Positions 11,095 through 21,830 of a stretch of DNA of 64,000 nucleotides are shown here, piece after piece. A program made the translations under genes and the position numbers. The stretch is from contig MNCI01000996.1 of NCBI GenBank assembly GCA_015680685.1, positions 187,583 to 251,582 on the forward strand, read 5' to 3'. The DNA is from Gnetum montanum. Its lineage: Eukaryota; Streptophyta; Gnetopsida; Gnetales; Gnetaceae. The notes beneath the pieces are model-generated. The model saw only the letters and a list, made by a program, of their open reading frames with translations. It did no database searches and was not told where the DNA came from. How positions within the stretch are numbered: position 1 is the stretch's first letter; each line of letters opens with the position of its first letter.

Positions 11095-12092
11095 GCATTT
11101 AGAAAGTTAAAGCTTCTTTAGGTTTTCTTATCCCACCTAAAATATTTTTTCTTCTTCAATAAAGAAAACATAGGTCAAAATATATCACTAAGAGATTTTA
11201 TGAATCTTTAATAAAAACTTGCAAAACCAAGGAATGGTCTTACCTCTCCAATGTTCTTATAAGTTGACTAATTCCTAATAGCCCTAACCTTAGTAGCTCC
11301 CATTTGAATTTTATTTTTAGAAATCACATATCCCAAGTATATGATTTAAGAAATAACCTTTTTTTATATTGATTTCCAATTATGTTGCCTCTAATTTAAG
11401 ACACACTCTCCTCAAGTGATCCAAGTGCTCTTCTTTATTGGAGCTATATATTAAAATATTATAAAAAATAAAATATAATACCTACCAATCAAGTCTTTGA
11501 GAACATCATTCAACAATTTCATGAATGTAGTAGGAGAATTTATGAGCCTAAATGGCATTATGAATCACTCAAATAGTCCATCTAGTATTTTGAAAGCTAT
11601 ATACCATTTATCATCAAGCCTAATCAGAATTTGATGGTAACCAATCTTCAATAATTTTTGCTAAAAATATTTGCATTGGTAAGAACACCAAGGATATCAT
11701 CCATTCTTAGAATAGGAAACTTGCACCTCTTTGGCATAAGCATTACTAGAACTATAGAAGATAAACTGGATTCTCTAACAAAGACATTTGTAAGTAACTT
11801 GCCTAGTTGCCTTTGTAATTCTTTCCTATGATTTAATGTTGCGTAGAATGTTCTCTCATTTAGAATGGTAGCACCATGGATAAAAATTCAATATGACGTT
11901 GTACATTCCTCATTGGTGGAAATCCATCCAATTCCCTCTTAAATACCTTGGAAAATTTCTTTTTGAAGCCTAGCACACCTATACAAAGTTTTACCTATAC
12001 ATCATCATGGTTAGAAGTAACAATTGAAATAAAATCAATACCAAAACTAGCCTAATTATGTTTGTTAATGTATTTTCTCTCTCCTAGAAGAA
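11095..12092 (-). pseudogene. Chromovirus-like Gypsy reverse transcriptase fragment
   Basis: Minus-strand reading gives, in order: VLVMLMPKRCKFPILRMDDIL near 11690-11765 (fingers, shortened); KIGYHQILIRLDDKW near 11590-11660; MPF-LINSPTTFMKLLNDVL near 11500-11570, the counterpart of the MPFGLTNAPxTFM motif; a decayed YxDD neighbourhood with the region IKKSTWIT; and the connection segment (SNG...TIPWFCKF...) near 11180-11330. The sequence is typical of Gypsy RT with GYHQ and FGLTNAP blocks. It differs from that of A to D, whose motif is GYSGYNQ, so it is a different lineage. There are many stops and the YxDD box is not intact. Confidence 0.7.
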
Positions 12093-12470
12093 TTAAGGAA
12101 TAATAAGCAAGCTTTTCTTCCTCTCTTCTTTAGTGATCATAGGAGTTAAATCATGAATTCCATAAGGTCTTGATTCACTCCATACATTTCTTTCCTTATC
12201 AAATTGAGCACTATTATCAAAATTCAAAGGTCTAGTAATAATTACATGAGCATAATCAATTGGAAGCATATCGCACTTCACAACATCATGGAAACTCCTA
12301 AGTTTAAATTTCAAGATACATTGTTTTGTCATCTCTAGAGAGAAATATCTAGATAAAAAATGTATTTTGTAGGGTCTTGGATGAGGATTTGTTACTAAAC
12401 CCAATCTAGAAATTTTCTTAGAAGAAATAACATTTTTTTGGACTCCTTTATTAACCAACACATGGATCCA
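12093..12470 (-). pseudogene. Chromovirus-like Gypsy protease fragment
   Basis: The minus strand is open for 122 codons and resembles the retropepsin region of plant chromoviruses: a start-side NVISSKKISRLGLVT, then HPRPYKIHFLS, a middle KFKLRSFHDVVKCDMLP, and a C-terminal block ending NVWSESRPYGIHDLTPM. The usual LLGRPWQ box is changed to IITRPLN. It lies directly upstream of the RT fragment in the element's own direction, which is the expected PR-RT order. It stops about 25 bp from the family F LTR at 12494, so that insertion may have cut the element. Confidence 0.65.
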
Positions 12471-12493
12471 TTTCCAAATAAGTAAACATATAG

Positions 12494-13297
12494 TGTTGAC
12501 TTTTGGTATATCAAAACCTTAGAAAATGAAGAATATAGAAATTTCCTCATGAAATCTTGTAGAACTATGAAAAATAAAGATGAAGAGCATGATGAGATCA
12601 TGACAACAACTTAATTAGTATCAAAATAAGAGATTGGAACAAAGAGTAAGTAGAGATCAAGATGAGAGTTGCATTGGTGAAGTCTTAATTAAGATTACAA
12701 GAGTTTTAAGAAATCACAAGGATGCTTTAAGCCTAGAAGTCAAAAGAAGATGTTCTAGTATTTGCAAAGATCCTAAAAGATTAGAATATGTCCTAGAGGT
12801 AGAGCTTAGGTTTTAGGGTAGATATCCCACAAAAATAAGAGATGTCCCAATGGTACTTGAGACATCTTAGCTGGAATGTCCCAAGTGAGACTTTTCAATT
12901 TCCAATGGGGCATCCAATCTACAAGAGACTAGAATTTAGTAGAATGTCCCAAGCTTAAGTGAGATGTCCCAACTAGCCATTTTCTAGTCATTATACAAAT
13001 TCCAATGATTATTTGATAAGGACAGAGGTTATAAAAGAAATAAAATATTTTTAAAAAAGATAAGCACTATTCACATGAATATTCATTCATTCTATACATC
13101 TTGTGAACTGATTTATTCTTCAATTCTTTGTATTTTATGAGTTGTATTTTGTATTATGAGATCCTCACAGAAAGAAATTTGTAAAGTGTAGTTACATTCT
13201 CTCTTTGATTCATTCTTTTCTCTTTGTATCCCTATGATGTTGATGTGCTTCTTGTGGAAAGGCATCATCTTTAAGCTTGTTAGGACCTTGTGAGGTA
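12494..13297 (+). mobile_element. Family F LTR, left copy
   Basis: It begins TGTTGACTTTTGG and aligns by eye with 30957-31750 over its whole length. Sequence before the TGTTGAC differs between the two copies, which marks a sharp boundary. Several GATGTCCCA and GAGACATC motifs lie in the first 480 bp. The right end is approximate. If this and the right copy belong to one insertion, it is the 5' LTR of an element disrupted by Gypsy B and E. Confidence 0.55.
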
Positions 13298-13701
13298 AAT
13301 TTGAGGATAGGTATAGTGAGATGCATGAGGAAATTATACTTAAGCTTATATAAAGTTCATGAGGAAATTATTTGTTTAAAAAGTTATAAGAAACTATATA
13401 TAAGAAAAAAGATAAAATTTATGAACTTTATACTATATATTCCACTCTAACTAGAGAACTCATAGATGTAAAGGCTAAGGTTCAATTACTAACCCATTTA
13501 TATGAGTAGAAGTGTAGCGACTCACGAGATGCAAGGTCTAGTAAAAATCTAGAAGTGTCTTAAAATTAGCACTATGATGAATATTTTGAAGAGGCTTCTC
13601 AAAATGATACTTACACAAGTTTAGTATCATCTAAAAAGGGAAATAATGCTAGGTTTGAGCATCCAATCCAAATTAGAGATACCATATATTTTTGCTATGA
13701 A

Positions 13702-13992
13702 ATGTGTGGGCATGAGAAAACTTATTTTCAACATCTAATAGAGCAAAGTAATGTGGCTACTTGGTCTTGTCTCAAAGAGCCTAATAGGTGTGATTTGCAA
13801 ACCAGAAAAACTTGGAAAACCAATGAACAAAAGGAAGAGATGATCACCGATGATATTGAAGGATTAGAACCCATAACCATTAAAAATTATAAATCCTATT
13901 ATTTCAAAAAACATGAGCATGAAGAAGTAGCAACCTCAAATAAATTTGGAGATTCAAACAAAGACGTTGATGGAAAAAATGGTAAGAAATAA
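13702..13992 (+). CDS. Unassigned 96-codon ORF, weak zinc-knuckle hint
   Basis: A clean plus-strand frame has no internal stop. Just before and at its start the reading is FCYEMCGHEKTYFQHL, which loosely resembles a CxxC...GH zinc knuckle of a gag protein, although the spacing is not canonical. The remainder is Lys/Glu-rich and hydrophilic, ending in a basic tail (DGKNGKK). I do not recognise the family. Its location after an LTR-like repeat would suit a gag C-terminus. Confidence 0.3.
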   Translation: MCGHEKTYFQHLIEQSNVATWSCLKEPNRCDLQTRKTWKTNEQKEEMITDDIEGLEPITIKNYKSYYFKKHEHEEVATSNKFGDSNKDVDGKNGKK

Positions 13993-14334
13993 TTGCAAGC
14001 TAGAGAGGTACTCTATGATGGGGGATCTCATATCAAACTTCAGTAATCATGTCCATGATTAGAAGCAAGTAAGGGAATTAATAATAAATTTCTATTCCTT
14101 GGCTAGCTAAACTTAGTTTAGATTAGTTTACTTTGCTAAATGATAGTAGTTAGAAAATAAGTTTAATGGATGCTATTGGAAATCTTTGGATATTCAAAGT
14201 TAACCTCACTTGATCTTATAAGATGTTGAGGTACAGTTCAAAAAAAAATAATGAACATTGTATTAACTTGATCAAGAAGGTAAGATTAGTTTGCTTGTTA
14301 CATTCTATAGGAGTAAGAATATCTCATTGGTATT

Positions 14335-14500
14335 AAAACATATATGCCTTGTGATCCAACTCTTATCATTTAGATATTATTATGTTCAACATTACTTGAT
14401 AAGGATATAATATGTTGAAAACATATATGCCTTGTGATCCAACTCTTATCGTTTAGATATTATTATGTTCAACATTACTTGATAAGGATATAATATGTTG
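14335..14500. repeat. 83-bp tandem duplication, two copies
   Basis: Units 14335-14417 and 14418-14500 differ at only one base that I can find (A at 14368, G at 14451). The unit contains CTTGTGATCCAACTCTTATC and ATTACTTGATAAGGATATAA. The near identity contrasts with the heavy divergence of all other repeats here. Confidence 0.9.
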
Positions 14501-15576
14501 TAGTTCCATCATTTTGGTCCTAATTTTTTTTAAGGGATTATGGTAAAATCAAGTGTTTGGGTCCTTGATTGCAATCCATGGACTTTGTAGTAAGGAAACT
14601 CTATTACAAACAAGGAAGGATTTATCACAAGGACTCTTCTATTTAAAATATATCTTGTTAAACATCTAGCTAGAGATTGTTGTTGCTACTTTGATAATTT
14701 GTAATTCAATGATTAATCTTTGAATTTTATTTTTTGGTAAAGGATACCGCTAATATGAGACTTTGGTGTGAAAAGTCTCCACACTTGATGTTATAATTAC
14801 TATGTAGATGGTTATTGAGACAAAAATTACTGTTGCATCTCTACAAGGAGTAAGTTGATCCTAAAAGACTCAAGAAGAGAATTCCACACTCTCTAAAATA
14901 GATTTATTAAGAATATGTGAAGAAAATAAACATACATGCATGGGAAGCCTATACCTAATCAACAAGCTTCTTTTTTTTTGGGTCACTAGTGTAGGGGAAG
15001 TCTTTTGAGACTCTCACCAAAAAGATGCTCAAGTATCAAGTCTTCCCATAGAAAATTAGCAAGAATAAGTATATTCATATGTAAGGTAAAGTATCTAATA
15101 TAAACATGTAAGTTAATTTTGGTCAAAATAACGTTGAATAGTTTACCTTGGGATATAATTCTTAATTTGGGTAATTAGAATTGACATAGTCATATTCAAT
15201 TGTTCTATGGACATCTTTTTGATACGATCCTTATTAATTTTGATATTTTAAGATATCCAACATGATCATTCTTGTGATTATTAGATCTAAGGTCTTCAAA
15301 GTAATGCATATTATATTTACTCTTCTTATAATGGAATTGATTTGCATGATCTTTTTTTTGATGTCCAAAAAAGGGAAGAATATGTTGGTAAAGGCTATTC
15401 ATGAGATATTGGTAATAGGGCATATATAGTGAATATTTATTGTGACTTGTTTTTTATTATTTATACATATAGTCTTCATACTCTTTTAATTGCTCTATAT
15501 TTAAGTTTTTTTAGTTACATACCTTTTTCTATGACATGATATTTTAGAGATAGGAAACTTAATCTACAATGCTCAA

Positions 15577-16290
15577 CCTTCTAATTAAGGCACATGATTT
15601 TTATTATTTTATATTTTATTTGTTTATGATTAAGAATAGGTTGAAATGAAATTTATAATCAATTTAACTTAATCTAATTGCTAATTACTAAGTAACTATC
15701 CTAACATAAGTATTTGATCCCACTTTCCATGCACATCCTAAACATGTATAATGTTGCTAGGTTACCAAATGTTATGTGTTGCTAATGTTACCAAGAGTTA
15801 TACGCATGCTTGAAGTGGTCATACTTATGTGATTAATTAATTGACTACAATTAAATCTTAATTAGCTTACTTTAGCTTAATTACTTGGGAGCATTAAAGG
15901 AAATTACATAAAACATTAAATGCATGAATAAAATATTTAAGCTAGCCAAGGTGCTACAAGGTTTAATTAGAAAGCTCATCTTTATTTTTGCATACACTAC
16001 CATGCTCAAGTACAACAGTGTTCAAATAAAGATATATACACTTAATGAATTATATTTTGGGCACTTTGGAAAATATTCTAACTCTGGAGAAAACAAGCTA
16101 CAAGATCTTCACTATGCTATGATAAAAACTATATCAGAATCATGTGTCAAGTTCTACATTTATAGGTCAGCACATACCCTATGATTTTTGATATTTGACA
16201 TCACATCTTCAGGTTCAATATTGGGTATCTAATATCGAGGCTCCAATATTGCATATTCGATATTGGAGCATAACTAAACACAATTCATCA
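15577..16290 (-). mobile_element. 3' LTR of Gypsy B, truncated at its outer end
   Basis: It ends TTCATCA at 16290, so the minus strand starts TGATGAATTG. It matches 24618-25492 from about 15577 onward. About 190 bp of the outer (R-U5) end, including the terminal TGATGAG of the plus strand, are missing. It carries ATATC/GATAT repeats at 16195-16265 and a TATA-like CTATAAATGTAG near 16155-16165. A weak polypurine-like run (minus strand ATGTGGGTA) abuts it at 16291-16300. Confidence 0.7.
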
Positions 16291-18235
16291 TACCCACATG
16301 ATTGAATGAAAACTCATCCTTGAGTGAATAGAAAGAGGAAAAAGTTCCTTACAAAATATTGGGCAAGTATGGGATTATTGACTGACATACAAACTGACTC
16401 AAATGAAACAAACAAATTCAAAGTGCTTGAGTGTATCAATACACAATCTTTTATAAAATTGGATGTTCATGATAATAGAATTAAACACTGGAAAAAATTG
16501 ACATCCAACTCCTTTGGTAGCTAAAGAGAAAGGGAGAATATCCAATGATCATGAATGATCCTCATCGCATTGTGTTGTTGCATCATCATTAGTGAAGATA
16601 GTCCTGTTTCTAATCCATGATTTCCACTACAATCACAACAAAATCATGGATTAGTGTACAATGTGTAACATATAGCTTTTAAGTACCTTATCTTGTTGGT
16701 GATTACACTTAACTAGGTTGTGATTATGGTGCATTGATTCAATTAATAGTGTTAGTAGGTAAACTAAAGAATAGGATGAAATGGATAAGTAGTCCATTAT
16801 TAAATTCAAAAAAGTCCAAACATGATGAAAAGCTTGAAGAGGATTTAAGAATTCATAATAATAAAAAAGGGAATTTTACTAAAAAACATTGTGAAGATGT
16901 GCATAATTGGATCTCATTGATGGGGAATGCAAAAGGATTTAATTGTGAGAATGTCTAAGGATAAATAACTTAACTAATCCAACCAAAAGATATGCAAGTG
17001 GATCCTCCCTAAAGTAGGCATATGTCTTTTATTGTCCTTACATAACTTCAAACCAAGGAGTTTGTGGGCCTCATGGATAATCAATGGTTATGGAAAGATA
17101 AATACAAAAACTTGGAAGATGCTACTTAAGAAGTTTGAAACATCAAACCAAGACATTGGACAAGAACATGAAACTAGCAGTGAGGTGAGACATGGAAAGC
17201 ATAGATAGATGAGAGAGAGTGGAATGGAGTTCCCAACTAAGGTCACATGAAGTCCCTTGTGAATTTTGTGATTAAATGACCTCATAAAATCCATCCTTAG
17301 TCTATACCAAAACCAACCATGTTCAATGACATCACATCATCACTCCAAGACTAGTTCATCCCCTTGAGACACAAGAGTGCTTCCATAGAACAACCACCAT
17401 TTCTAAGAAGAACAGAGAAGTAGGAAGTGAAAAATGGCCTTAATTAGAGGGGACATTTAGGCATGGGTAACATTTCTTTCTAGTCCCATAACCAGTGCTT
17501 GTAGCCTATTTAGTTTGTCTAAGGGGTGTGCTTTGAATTCCCATCATTTTTTTCTTTTTTTATTTAATATATGAACCACACCATGAAAAAACTTATTCAA
17601 CTTCCTATTATTGATCGACATGGAATGTTAAGAAATCCATGAAAATACACATGCACCCAAGTAATCAGAAAGGTAAAAAGAGTACTAAATTCCCTTGAGT
17701 TCACACCCTACTCAAACCTTTAAATCCTTTCCAAATTGGAAACTACCAAGGTCATAAGTTCATTAAATTTTTATTAATGAAAAAGGAACTGCACATTTTT
17801 AGAACAAGGAAAACCATAGAGCTTGTGGATGGGTGGATGTTGTGGACTCACTCCCTATTCCATGAAAAAGAAACCATGTTGTAATTATCCATATCAAAAT
17901 TCAAAGCTAAAATCTAGAAACCAACAATCAAATAACCAGATAGCACATGCCTACATCAATCAAATCACACTGTACCTAGTTGGCAATAAAGCACTTTATT
18001 ATTAAAACATGATTAGAAAATCATATCCAAATAAAGGAAAATATATAAGAAATTGTAAAATATTTAAGAAACATAAATTGTAAAAATGATGTTATAAACC
18101 AAAACATTCTGAAAAATTAATAATGTAGAAAATAAAAAGGTGTAAGATAAAGAATGTGTAAAATAAAAAGTTGTAAAAATAATAAGGCATAAAACAAAAA
18201 CATGTAAAAAAAGAGGAAAATTGAGGAGCCATTTA
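16291..18235 (-). mobile_element. Gypsy B 3' noncoding region
   Basis: This is a long noncoding stretch between integrase and the 3' LTR, as in Tat-type elements. It aligns with 59080-60720 of Gypsy D. It contains the block conserved in B, C, D and E (17390-17545) and the AT-rich minisatellite next to the integrase end (about 18060-18230). Short open frames here have no family motifs. Confidence 0.65.
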
Positions 18236-19700
18236 TATAGTTAGCATGGATGGCCATCTGCCCATGACTGAGTTGAAAGTAGGAGATCTAAAATATTGAG
18301 TGTGGTTGTCCATCTGATGAGGTGTTTATTACATTGGGCTTCCTTAGGCTTACGGAAAGGTTTGACTTGTTGTATCTTAATTAATTGTTTCTTGTCTAGC
18401 CTTTCAGGTTTGTTGATCAACATGACCCTAGAAGGGAAAGTTTTGTAAATGATATAAGATCCTTCCTACAATGTTTGGAACTTAGTTTGTTAAGTTACAT
18501 GTGTGGGGTTCTAGTAGAGGACTTTATCTCCTAATTGAAATTTGACTTTTCTAATTCTAAGGTCATGGCATTTTTTATTGAATGCCTTGTGAAACTCATT
18601 AGATGATAGGGCCACCAATTAGTTTTTTTCTAACAAGTTAAGATTCATTAATCTTTCTTTTTGTGCTAGACTTAAGTTAAGGTCAAAGTCATAGGTTGTT
18701 GAAAGTGTATGGAGCTTGAATTGAATAAGAAGTGTTGGTAATTTTTCATACACCATCTCATAGGTAGAATAGCCTATAGGAAGTTTGCATGTTAAGTGAT
18801 AGGTCCAAAGGGTATCATTGAGTCTTATACTCTAGTTTTTCCTATATTTGTTGATAGTTCTCATTAGGATCTTTGTGATTTTCTTATTTGTAAACTCAGT
18901 TTGACCATTGGCTTGGGAATGGTAGGGTGTTAGTTTATGTTCAACCCCAAAGCATTGCATAAGCTTTTGAAAGGTAATGCCTATAAAGTGAGTTCCATTA
19001 TAAAAAATTAATGCACATGGCATACCAAACCTATTTACAACATTTTGTTGTACAAACTAAGTAGTAGTAGAAGATGTACAATTAGTGACAGCTATTGCTT
19101 CTACCCATTTCGTACAATAGTCAATAGTGACTATAATGTAGGCCTTTCCTTTTGACATGGGCATGATGGGATCCATGAAATCAATGTCCCATATGTCAAA
19201 GGGTTCCAATGGTTGGATCCACTATTGAGGTTCCTCCATTCAAGTAGTCATTCCACCATCTCATTGGTAGCATTCATAAGGGTGGACATATTTGTGAGCA
19301 TCCTTGAAGATTGTTGGTCAATAACACCTTGCCATCAAGATTTTAATGCATGTGCATCTCCTAGCATAGTGGACCCTGCAAGAACCCTCATGAGCATCCT
19401 AGAGAATGTTCAATTGATTAGCATCACAGACACACCAATGAACTAGGCCATCAATGCACACCTTGTAGAGGTGTCTATTAATCACCATGAAGAGTTTTAC
19501 CTAGTGAAGTAACTATTGTATCTTTTGGTGGTTCAACCCTTGTGGAATCTCTTAGATGTGAGGATAGGTGAGAATGCTATCATACCATTTAGGCTTAGTG
19601 GGAAATTATTTAGTTATAGCTTTGGAAAAGAAGAGTTCATCAAGAAATAGATCATTTAGTGGGCTTTTATCCTCTTTTTTATCCCACACAACCAAGATAA
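18236..19700 (-). pseudogene. Gypsy B integrase remnant
   Basis: Minus-strand reading shows DIDFMDPIMP near 19150-19200, the first catalytic-Asp block with the Asp still present. At 18832-19023 it reads MPCALIFYNGTHF, where the second catalytic Asp is lost (the family has SDNGTHF), followed by HSQANGQTEFTNK with the third catalytic residue, Glu, intact. The zinc-binding end is poorly preserved. The C-terminal part (18240-18430) contains LIKIQQVKPFRKPKE, the end of the integrase. The enzyme would insert element cDNA into the genome; this copy is inactive. It is homologous with 38050-39140 in C and 60900-61700 in D. Confidence 0.75.
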
Positions 19701-20150
19701 GTGATTAGTGACCACATTCTTAGCTTTCTTTTAGTCTACCATTGTAAGATCAAATTTTTATAGGATCACTAGCCATTGTATGACATGGCGTCTCATCATC
19801 ATTGGTTTATTCATTAGGAAGGAAATTACACTGTGGTTCATGTGCACAAATGCATTAGATCCAAGAACATAATTCTTGAACTTTTCTAGAGAAAACACCA
19901 TGATCATTAGTCCTTTTTCTATAGTGGTGTAGTTTAGTTGTGCATCCACAATGCTTCATCTTGCATAGTGGATGTAATATGAACATTTCTTATTGTCCAT
20001 TTGTGTAATCACAAATCCCAAGGCATAATCTGATGCATCTATCATAATATAAATGAGTTTGAACTAGTTAGATTCCTATAAAATTAGAGTTTCTACAAAT
20101 TTCTCCTTCAGTTATTAGAATGCTCTTTCACATTTTGTAGGTTAGAAAAC
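19701..20150 (-). pseudogene. Gypsy B RNase H remnant
   Basis: The minus-strand frame 19758-19949 reads MDAQLNYTTIEKGLMIMVFS, then KFKNYVLGSNAFVHMNHSVI and FLMNKP. This is the Gypsy RNase H order (LNYxTxEKE, ALEKFRxYLLG, HxDHxAxxxL). The Glu of TEKE is Gly and the Asp of TDH is Asn, so catalysis is unlikely. It lies between RT and integrase, as expected. Confidence 0.7.
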
Positions 20151-21474
20151 TAGAGCATCTTTCTTTGTTAGCTCAACCAATGGTTTTGTGATCTTAGAAA
20201 AATTCTCTATGAATCATTGGTAGTAGCTAATGTGTCCAAGGAATGATCAAACATCTTTAACAGTTTTTGGTTAATGGGTAATTCCTTGGATGACCCTGAT
20301 TTTCTTAGGATCTGTCTCAATTCTTGCTTGTGATATTTGGTGTTCCAATACAATGTCCTTTTGGGCCATCAGATAACTCTTTTGCTAGTTGAGCCATATA
20401 TTTGTTTCAACACATCTTTTTAGTACTTGCTCAAGGTGGTCTAGGGCTTGCTCAAATATAGCTCCATAGCTAGAGAAATCATCCATGAGGACTTCTACAC
20501 CACTATCGATCTACTATTGAAAAATTCTTAAGACCAAGCATTGGAAGGTAGTAGGGGAATTTCATAGAACAAAAGGCATCTAGTAGTATGCAAAGGTCCC
20601 CTAGGGACTCATGAATGTTAGTTTGGCCTAGTTCTCTAGCACAATTTGGATTTAGTTATAGCCATTATAACCATCTAGAAAATTTTAAAAATCAATGCCT
20701 AGATATTGTGTCTAACACTTGATCAATGAATTGGAATAAAAAATTTATCCTTAAATGTTGTCATATTTAGTAGCTAAAAATTGATGTAGACTTGCCACTT
20801 TTCATCATTCTTTATCACAATCATGAGTGGACTAACCCACTCACTATCTATAATGGAATAGATGAACCTCATCTTGATGAGTTATTCAATTTTTTTCTTG
20901 AAAATTTGCTTCAATTTGGGATTCAATCATCTTTGTGGCTACCTATTTGGCTTCATGGTTGGGTCGATGTAGATATGATGCTGGCATATCCTAGGATCAA
21001 TCCCTATGAGTTCAGGATCCAAGTAATGGATGCTTACCATTTTTCAACCACTCTCAAAAGCATCTTTTTCATTTTTTGAGTAGGATTTGCATTAATTATT
21101 ATTGGCTTTCAAGTTTTTAAGAATACATATTCCATATTAGTAGGTAGAGTTTTTAATATTCCATATTCCAACTCTCCCTAATAGGTATCATCATTTCCAT
21201 TATTATAGAGTTGGTGATGAACTTGCTCTAGTTAATCCATGCCTATGACATATACACATATTAGGCTCTTAGTAGGTTGCATGAAAAATGTGTTTCTTTT
21301 AGGATTAGTGGTCAAACACTAAGTGCCCTCTTGTTTTGTGGCTACTATGTATAGTCACCTTTGAATATCTACTTCTAGTACACATTATGTGCATGTAAAA
21401 ATGGATCCTTGTTTCATTGACTAGAGTTTTTGCACATAATTGCACCCTATATAGCTATACATAATGCATGGAAC
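20151..21474 (-). pseudogene. Gypsy B reverse transcriptase remnant
   Basis: Minus-strand reading gives MPFVL-NSPTTFQCLVLRIF near 20540-20590, then VEVLMDDFSSYG with the catalytic MDD codons intact at 20478-20486. This is followed by LDHLEQVLKRCVETNIWLN and the connection segment (KKIRVIQGIT). The upstream part (20800-21100) covers the PLVIV and YSGYNQ area in broken frames. RT copies the element RNA into DNA. Despite the surviving MDD box the frame carries many stops, most explicable as CAG-to-TAG, TGG-to-TAG or similar steps. Confidence 0.75.
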
Positions 21475-21830
21475 TCACTTCTTCTTGATCTTCTTGAATG
21501 CATTTTCTTTAGATATTTCTAGGGAATGATCTTTGATGTCCATTCTTGCATCAATGGTGCTTAGCCATGCCCTTCCCATGATGATTGGGAAGTCCCCTTT
21601 GCTGTTCTCTACCTTAATTACTAGGAAATCAGTAGAGTAAGACCACCCATAGATAGTGGTCATAATATCTTCCACCATTTCCAATGGAATAGTGATGGAC
21701 TAGTCTACCATATCTAATATGATATTGCTCTTCTTCAGAGGAGGTAGGTTTCATGTAGTATACATCTCATTAGAAATCAAGTTGACATTGAAACTTGAAT
21801 CAAGAAGAGCTTTTCATAGTTCATTCCCAG
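21475..21830 (-). pseudogene. Gypsy B protease remnant
   Basis: A 69-codon minus-strand frame reads EDIMTTIYGWSYSTDFLVIK and IIMGRAWLSTIDAR. Upstream, in the protein sense, the active-site region reads LLDSSFNVNLIS near 21770-21810: the Asp is kept but the Gly of the DSG/DTG triad is lost. It is the same domain and same position as in A and C. Confidence 0.75.

Larger units (their letters stand above)
13298..15576 (+). mobile_element. Probable family F internal remnant
   Basis: Its place between the left F LTR and nested Gypsy B suggests it is the 5' internal part of F. The only notable frame is 13702-13992, described separately. The rest (14000-15576) is AT-rich with no recognised protein motif, apart from the 83-bp duplication at 14335-14500. 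Assignment to F is inference from position. Confidence 0.3.
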
